Below are positions 23,215-27,954 of a stretch of 27,954 nt of DNA, piece by piece; within the stretch, counting starts at the first letter, position 1; every line of letters begins with the position of its first letter. Origin of the DNA: Bacteroidales bacterium UBA4230 (GTDB lineage: Bacteria; Bacteroidota; Bacteroidia; Bacteroidales; UBA932); the NCBI GenBank assembly GCA_002395605.1, contig DGXO01000083.1, positions 222-28,175 of the forward strand, in the 5' to 3' direction. The position numbers and the translations under genes are program-made. The notes beneath the pieces are model-generated. The model was not told the DNA's origin and did no database searches. It saw only the letters and a list, made by a program, of their open reading frames with translations.

Positions 23215-25434
23215 AACTCCGAAATGGACGGCGTAGTTGCCGTCGAACCATTGGGCAGGGCCTAACCAGCGCTGCCCTTCTTTTTTTCCGGGGTCATGGA
23301 TACGGAAACCACTGTCTATGCGAACTAGGATGAGCCCAAGGTTAAGGCGCAGCCCGAAGCCCCAGTCCAGGCCTATCCCCTTCAGGGTTGATGACGTAAA
23401 GCTGAAGGCGGAGCTGTCATCGAAGCCGTCAAGGAGTTCGGAAATATCAGGGTCTTCTATGTTATAAGAATCCGGGAAATCCCAGATGTTGCCGGCATCG
23501 GCAAAAACCGCGCCCTCGAACTTCCAGAAGATGGGGAAACGATACTCTACGTTTGCTTCCATCTTGATCTCGCCTACGGCGCTTGGAATCACAAACATTG
23601 TGGAGTAGAACGTGCTTGTTCCGGGGCCCAGGGTCCTGGCCTGCCAACCCCTCATGGAGTATGCTCCGCCAACGTAAAAGAGTTTTTCCAGCGGAATTGA
23701 TGAGTTGGCCGAATTGCCGTAAGGGAAACCTGCGCCGGCAGTAAAATGAAGGGCCAGGGCCTGTTTGTCCTGCTTGCCGAAACGGAAAGTCTTGCCAAGG
23801 TGGACTTCTCCCCTCACATATTGGGTGTAAGGGACGCTCCAGATAGTTCTTTCACCGAATTCGTTCGTGGGAAGAAACTTGTTGAAAAGGCTCAGGACGT
23901 TTCCGGACAAGTCAAAGTTGAACCTTACATAGTGATAGGGAGTGGTGGGAACCACGGAGTTGTCCGTGGTGTAGTACAGCATGGAGCTCACTCCCATGTC
24001 AAACTTGTCCATGTAGGCGCCGGCCAGCACCATGTTGTCAATGAGCCGCATCCCGAAATCGTCGGATATGTCAAAAAGCCTTGTCACATTGACCCTTATG
24101 GGCGTGAACTTGTAAGAGAAACGGGAGTTGAAGCGCCCCGTATAGCTGAATTCCCCGGCAATGGCAGTGCGTTTGAACTCCGGGCGGTCCTGGTAGTTGA
24201 ATGCCGCCGAAATCTCCGTTTTGGGGATGTATCGGCCTTTGAAAAGGTGCGTGGGAAGGCCGATGAATTTCGGGAACTGGATGCTTCCGGTGGTGCTTAC
24301 CTCCGTGGAATAGGCGTCCGATTTGGGGCGGAACTGGAAATTGCCCTTGACGCCAAGATTCAGCACTTCCCCGCCGTGGAAGATATTCCTGTGATAGTAC
24401 GTTAGCTGCGGAGAAATGCCGAAAAGGGCCGAAGAGTTCACGGACGCCTCCAAGTTCACCTTGAACCCCTGCAGGCCGGAATTCCGGAGGGCGATGTTGC
24501 AGTCCACCTTGTCCCCGGGAGCCTCCGTGGTGGTGATGTTGACGCCGGTGAGCATGCCCACATTGGAGAAACGGGTGTAGGTGGTGTTGATGTCTTTTTC
24601 GTTGTAAAGCTCCCCGGGCCGAAGGATATTCAGCGTCTCAATGACTCCAGGGCGTATCCTGAGCCTTTGTGGCTTGGAAACGGTGAGGTTCCCTATGGTG
24701 AATTTCCTGTGCTCTTTTGCCGAAGCCGGGCTGTCTCCTAGGGCATAGTCGCGGATGCTCATCTTGAGGGCTGCATTACCGTCTCCGGAGAGGGTATCGG
24801 CCTCAAAGAGATAGAAACTCTTGTTGAAGCCGTAGTAGCCTTTTGTGCGGAAATACGCCGCACTGCGGTCGGCCTCCTTTTCAATCACTTCTTCCGAGAG
24901 GAACATCCCGTTTTTGAGAGAGACGTTCCCGAGGTCTTCCTTCCAGTCCTCCTGGAAAGTGCCGTAGGAAGGGATGTCGTAGTCAATTGCGCTTATCTTA
25001 TAGCGCCTTCCAAGAGCCACGTAATAGGTTACGTAAACCTTTCTCCCACTTACCCTTACGCCACTTTCCACCACGGAGCCGTAGTAGCCGATGTAGCGGA
25101 GGTGGTTCTTTATGTTGTCTATGGTTTCGTCTACCTTTGAGGCGTCGTAGACTACAGGAGCGGTGCCAAGTTTCTTGAAAAGCCTCTGGAAGGCGTTGGC
25201 GCCCTCCCCTCCCCAGTTGTACACCACAAGCGAGGGGCTGGTGCCCAGCATCCAGGCATTGGGCTTTTGCAGAAGGTACGGGCCGAGGTCGGCGTCGAAG
25301 GTTTTGTCGTTGACTATTATCTTGTTGGAGCGCAGGAGATACTCCCCGTCACGGAGAGTGCGGGTGGTGCTGCAGGAGACCGCCAAGGCCGAAGCTGCGG
25401 CAATTGTAATTAATATGCGCCCAATCAGTTTCAT
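23200..25434 (-). CDS. tamL: Translocation and assembly module lipoprotein, Omp85/BamA-like
   Basis: 744 aa. Lipoprotein signal MKLIGRILITIAAASALAVSC with Cys at 21, then POTRA-like repeats (for example VVYDASKVDETIDNIKNHLRYIGYYGSVVESGVRVSGRKVYVTYYVALG), and a C-terminal Omp85 barrel (FYVGGAYSMRGWQARTLGPG has the VRGY/F-type loop signature; VEYRFPIFWKFEGAVFADAGNIW; the C-terminal strand ends with Phe). This combination defines TamL, the lipidated TamA/BamA paralogue of Bacteroidota, which partners TamB in envelope protein or lipid transfer. tamB is not in the window. An upstream ATG (25488) was rejected: the lipoprotein signal begins at 25434 and a -7 element (TATTTTTG, 25447-25440) lies 5 bases before it. 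Confidence 0.88.
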   Translation of the reverse strand: MKLIGRILITIAAASALAVSCSTTRTLRDGEYLLRSNKIIVNDKTFDADLGPYLLQKPNAWMLGTSPSLVVYNWGGEGANAFQRLFKKLGTAPVVYDASKVDETIDNIKNHLRYIGYYGSVVESGVRVSGRKVYVTYYVALGRRYKISAIDYDIPSYGTFQEDWKEDLGNVSLKNGMFLSEEVIEKEADRSAAYFRTKGYYGFNKSFYLFEADTLSGDGNAALKMSIRDYALGDSPASAKEHRKFTIGNLTVSKPQRLRIRPGVIETLNILRPGELYNEKDINTTYTRFSNVGMLTGVNITTTEAPGDKVDCNIALRNSGLQGFKVNLEASVNSSALFGISPQLTYYHRNIFHGGEVLNLGVKGNFQFRPKSDAYSTEVSTTGSIQFPKFIGLPTHLFKGRYIPKTEISAAFNYQDRPEFKRTAIAGEFSYTGRFNSRFSYKFTPIRVNVTRLFDISDDFGMRLIDNMVLAGAYMDKFDMGVSSMLYYTTDNSVVPTTPYHYVRFNFDLSGNVLSLFNKFLPTNEFGERTIWSVPYTQYVRGEVHLGKTFRFGKQDKQALALHFTAGAGFPYGNSANSSIPLEKLFYVGGAYSMRGWQARTLGPGTSTFYSTMFVIPSAVGEIKMEANVEYRFPIFWKFEGAVFADAGNIWDFPDSYNIEDPDISELLDGFDDSSAFSFTSSTLKGIGLDWGFGLRLNLGLILVRIDSGFRIHDPGKKEGQRWLGPAQWFDGNYAVHFGVGYPF

Positions 25435-25439
25435 TCTTA

Positions 25440-25468
25440 CAAAAATAACACTTTTTTCCGTATATTTG
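25440..25468. promoter_or_regulatory. Divergent -7 elements for tamL and the decarboxylase gene
   Basis: Minus TATTTTTG at 25447-25440 ends 5 bases before the tamL ATG, suggesting a leaderless transcript. Plus TATATTTG at 25461-25468 predicts a leader of about 16 bases before ATG 25491. No clear -33 motif is seen for either. Confidence 0.55.
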
Positions 25469-25490
25469 TAGGTCAAAACCAAAGACACTG

Positions 25491-26888
25491 ATGAAAAACA
25501 AGTACATTGACCTTATAGACCAAACCTTCGACTTCCCCCAGGATGAATTCATGGTGGTAGACGGTAATTTGATGTTCAATGACATAAATCTCATGGAGAT
25601 AATAGAGAAGTACGGTACTCCCCTCAAGATTACCTACCTTCCCAAGATTTCTTCCCAGATCCAGAGGGCAAAGCGCCTTTTCAAGGTGGCCATGGCAAAG
25701 GCCGACTACCAGGGCAAGTACAATTACAGCTACTGCACCAAAAGCTCGCAGTTTGCCTTCGTGCTCCACGAGGCCCTCAAAAACGACATTCACCTGGAGA
25801 CATCTTCGGCCTATGACCTTGACCTCATGGAAGCCCTGGAAAGGGACGGCTCCGTGAACAAGGAGGAAATCTATGTGATCTGCAACGGCTTCAAGCGCCC
25901 GCAGTACATAGAGAACATAGCAAAGCTCCGTAAAAACGGCTGGAAGAGGATAATCCCCGTCCTTGACAACAAGAACGAGTTCGAGGATTTGGCGGACCTT
26001 ATTGAGGAAGATACCATGATGGGTATCCGCATAGCCTCCGAGGAAGAGCCCAACTTCGACTTCTATACCTCCCGCCTGGGAATCCGTTATTCGGACATCG
26101 TGAAGTTCTATAAGGACACGGTGGCAAAGTATCCCAACTTCCACCTCAAGATGCTGCACTTTTTCATCAATACCGGTATCAGGGACACCGCATACTACTG
26201 GAACGAGCTTTCAAAGTGCGTGAAGGTGTACTGCGAGCTCAAGTCCATCTGTCCGGAGCTTGACAGCCTCAACATCGGCGGCGGCCTTCCCAACAAGACT
26301 TCCCTGGCCCAGGACTTCGACTACGAGTATATGGTGGAGGAAATCATCAACCAGATCAAGGTCACCTGCAACGCTTACGGCGTTCCGGAGCCCGATATCT
26401 TCACGGAATTCGGCAGCTTCACCGTAGGCGAAAGCGGCGCCACCATATTCAAGATCCTGGACATCAAGCAGCAGAACGACAGAGAGAAGTGGTACATGAT
26501 AGACAACTCCTTCATGACCTGCCTCCCGGATACCTGGGGCCTGAACCAGAGGTTTATCCTCCTTCCCGTGAACAAGTGGAACGACGAATACCAGAGGGTG
26601 TTCCTGGGCGGCCTCACCTGCGACTCCCAGGACTTCTACAATGCCGACTACCACGCCAACGCCATCTTCCTTCCCACCATCCGCAGCCGCAGGGAAAACC
26701 TCTACATAGGCTTTTTCCACACCGGCGCATACCAGGAAGCCATTTCCGGCTACGGCGGCATCAAGCACTGCCTCATGCCTTCTCCTAAGCACATTCTCAT
26801 AGACCGTGACAAGGAAGGCAATCTTGTAACCTCTGTCTTTGCCGAAGAACAGAGTGCCGAATCCATGCTCAAAACTCTTGGGTATTGA
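25491..26888 (+). CDS. Fold-III PLP-dependent decarboxylase, probably arginine decarboxylase
   Basis: 465 aa, alanine-racemase-type PLP barrel plus a C-terminal beta domain. The PLP-binding Lys is probably K84 (NYSYCTKSSQ). SLNIGGGLPNK binds the phosphate, TEFGSFTVGESG is equivalent to the EPGR segment, GLTCDSQDFY (C377, D378) supplies active-site residues from the partner subunit, and GAYQEAISGYGG closes the site. Bacteroidota encode short SpeA-like arginine decarboxylases of this size, feeding polyamine synthesis via agmatine; lysine, ornithine or carboxynorspermidine decarboxylase cannot be excluded by eye. No other polyamine gene is adjacent. It is transcribed from its own promoter and followed by a palindromic element starting one base after the stop. 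Confidence 0.82.
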   Translation: MKNKYIDLIDQTFDFPQDEFMVVDGNLMFNDINLMEIIEKYGTPLKITYLPKISSQIQRAKRLFKVAMAKADYQGKYNYSYCTKSSQFAFVLHEALKNDIHLETSSAYDLDLMEALERDGSVNKEEIYVICNGFKRPQYIENIAKLRKNGWKRIIPVLDNKNEFEDLADLIEEDTMMGIRIASEEEPNFDFYTSRLGIRYSDIVKFYKDTVAKYPNFHLKMLHFFINTGIRDTAYYWNELSKCVKVYCELKSICPELDSLNIGGGLPNKTSLAQDFDYEYMVEEIINQIKVTCNAYGVPEPDIFTEFGSFTVGESGATIFKILDIKQQNDREKWYMIDNSFMTCLPDTWGLNQRFILLPVNKWNDEYQRVFLGGLTCDSQDFYNADYHANAIFLPTIRSRRENLYIGFFHTGAYQEAISGYGGIKHCLMPSPKHILIDRDKEGNLVTSVFAEEQSAESMLKTLGY

Positions 26889-26889
26889 C

Positions 26890-27011
26890 GATTTGGGAGG
26901 GTTATATATCCCTGAACCGTCGGCTTCGCCGACCCCTCCCACTTCGTGGGCCCCTCCCTCTTACAAGGCCGAGGGTGGCCATGGGTTCAGGGACATATAC
27001 CCTCCCAAATC
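26890..27011. repeat. MITE-like palindromic intergenic element
   Basis: Outer arms of 29 and 28 bases (26890-26918 and 26984-27011) are near-perfect reverse complements, with one extra base and one substitution. The arms begin GATTTGGGAGGG and end CCTCCCAAATC. Inside are GTCGGC-TTC-GCCGAC (26919-26933), CCCAC-TTC-GTGGG (26938-26950) and CCCTC/GAGGG (26956-26960/26971-26975). It fills the whole gap between the decarboxylase and RNA methylase genes and has no gene of its own. Confidence 0.85.
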
Positions 27012-27725
27012 ATGAATAGGACAATGATTACAGCAGCAGAAATAAAGTGGATCAAATCACTGTCACAGAAGAAGTTCCGGGACAGTGAAGGGATGTTTGT
27101 GGTTGAGGGCGAAAAGATGGTCCAGGAGGCGTTGAAATCCGGTTTTGAGGTAGAGCGTGTTTACAGGAAAGAGGAAATCGGAGAGGCTGCCATGGCCAGG
27201 ATTTCGGCCCTTTCCTCCCCTTCTCCGGTGCTGGCTGTTGTGCGTATTCCGGATTCAAGGATGGTGGTTCCAGGAGACGGCCTTTACCTGGCGCTTGATG
27301 GAATAAGGGATCCGGGGAATCTGGGTACAATCCTCAGAATTGCAGACTGGTTCGGCATAGATGCAGTTTATGCCTCTGAAGATACTGTGGAGCTGTATAA
27401 TCCCAAAGTGGTGCAGGCCACCATGGGCGCCATTTTCAGGGTTCCGTTCTATACGGCCCATATCACGTCCCTGTGCTCATCCTATCCCGGTCCGGTTTAT
27501 GGAACTTTCCTTGACGGGGAGAACATGTACTCTAAAGAGCTGTCTTCCAAGGGAATAATAGTTATCGGCAATGAGGCCAACGGCATATCAAAAGAGACGG
27601 CCGCCGTTGTGACAGACCGTCTCTATATTCCTCCTTTCCCCGCCGATGACCCTGGCTCGGAGAGCCTTAACGCCGCAGTTGCCACGGCTGTCACCGTTGC
27701 GGAGTTCAGGAGACGTTCACTATAG
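27012..27725 (+). CDS. SpoU/TrmH-family RNA 2'-O-methyltransferase
   Basis: 237 aa. An N-terminal RNA-binding domain (AEIKWIKSLSQKKFRDSEGMFVVEGEKMVQEAL) precedes a SPOUT trefoil-knot domain with all three family motifs: LDGIRDPGNLGTILRIADWFGIDAVY (motif 1), IVIGNEANGIS (motif 2) and ESLNAAVATAVTVAEF (motif 3). These enzymes methylate the 2'-OH of rRNA or tRNA using SAM; RlmB- and TrmH-like targets cannot be told apart here. In-frame ATG 26946 lies inside the palindromic element and is rejected. ATG 27012 abuts the element; ATG 27024 (MITAAEIKW) is equally plausible and may be the ancestral start. Its last 20 bases overlap the convergent hydrolase gene. Confidence 0.9.
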   Translation: MNRTMITAAEIKWIKSLSQKKFRDSEGMFVVEGEKMVQEALKSGFEVERVYRKEEIGEAAMARISALSSPSPVLAVVRIPDSRMVVPGDGLYLALDGIRDPGNLGTILRIADWFGIDAVYASEDTVELYNPKVVQATMGAIFRVPFYTAHITSLCSSYPGPVYGTFLDGENMYSKELSSKGIIVIGNEANGISKETAAVVTDRLYIPPFPADDPGSESLNAAVATAVTVAEFRRRSL

Positions 27726-27954
27726 CATAGTCAAAGGCCTTCACCGTTAAGGTATAAACCGTGCGGACGGCTTTAATTCCCAGGTAGTCAAGTGCTTCCG
27801 TGGGTATGCGAAGCGTTATTTCGGCCTCTGGGCCGAAGTTTGCCGCTATGAGGAAGGTCTTGGAGCCATCCGAGCGCAGCCATGCAAAATGACTGTCAGG
27901 ATTGAAGCCGCCGTCCTGGCAGTAGCAGAGGTCGAAGGTCTTGCCCTCACGGAA
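27706..27954 (-). CDS. Alpha-amylase-like glycoside hydrolase, C-terminal 82 residues (5' part beyond window)
   Basis: Open minus-strand frame from the window edge to a TGA at 27708-27706. The visible end reads FREGKTFDLCYCQDGGFNPD, then FAWLRSDGSKTFLIAANFGP and ITLRIPTEALDYLGI. This is the pattern of the small beta-sandwich (domain C) that closes GH13 alpha-amylase-family enzymes of Bacteroidota, where a short motif like FLRSDG..FLIAANF is common. The catalytic barrel is outside the window, so family is inferred from the tail alone. The final 20 bases overlap the 3' end of the convergent RNA methylase gene. Confidence 0.6.
   Translation of the reverse strand, partial: FREGKTFDLCYCQDGGFNPDSHFAWLRSDGSKTFLIAANFGPEAEITLRIPTEALDYLGIKAVRTVYTLTVKAFDYAIVNVS

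Overview
The window looks like the chromosome of an uncultured, gut-type Bacteroidota (Bacteroidales; a Rikenellaceae/Cryptobacteroides-like organism is my inference). The grounds are: repeated TAnnTTTG -7 promoter elements with very short leaders and no Shine-Dalgarno sites; a TamL-type Omp85 lipoprotein; a DUF2807 (head-GIN) protein; a DUF5723-like barrel; and a TatA/TatC pair with no TatB. Base composition is moderate and fairly even, except for two AT-rich intergenic stretches at 8892-9384 and 16892-17216. No tRNA, rRNA, insertion sequence, prophage or CRISPR array was seen.

Layout. 1-6516 (+) is one tight run: the 3' part of valS, a YbgC-like thioesterase, tatA, tatC, an ABC-F ATPase, a secreted head-GIN protein and an M19 dipeptidase. 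It ends at a perfect 20-bp-stem hairpin that also serves the convergent minus-strand run 8891-6580 (XRE regulator, a DHOD-barrel-like protein of unknown role, cinA). An AT-rich spacer separates this from queA and a PlsC-like acyltransferase (+). A CaCA cation antiporter (-) follows, tail-to-tail with the acyltransferase. Divergent from it are a small lipoprotein and a secreted M6 metalloprotease (+), overlapping by four bases, and these run tail-to-tail into rlmD (-). A 325-base spacer with a 55/56-bp tandem repeat precedes a second plus-strand group: a 647-aa lipoprotein, a DUF5723-like barrel, a GNAT acyltransferase and rarA. A dense hairpin cluster separates rarA from convergent tamL (-). 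Divergent from tamL is a PLP decarboxylase (+). Next come a palindromic intergenic element, a SpoU/TrmH-type RNA methylase (+) and, on the right edge, the C-terminus of an alpha-amylase-like hydrolase (-).

Most genes are housekeeping: translation and RNA modification (valS, queA, rlmD, the SpoU methylase, the ABC-F protein), envelope export and assembly (tat, tamL, lipoproteins), lipid and polyamine metabolism, and DNA maintenance (rarA). I do not see a clear new defence or mobile system. The most unusual signals are sequence-level. The heptamer TTCGGCC/GGCCGAA occurs about 49 times by eye, against about 3-4 expected. There are also structured intergenic repeats, a hairpin whose loop holds the tamL stop codon, and several convergent gene pairs with overlapping ends.
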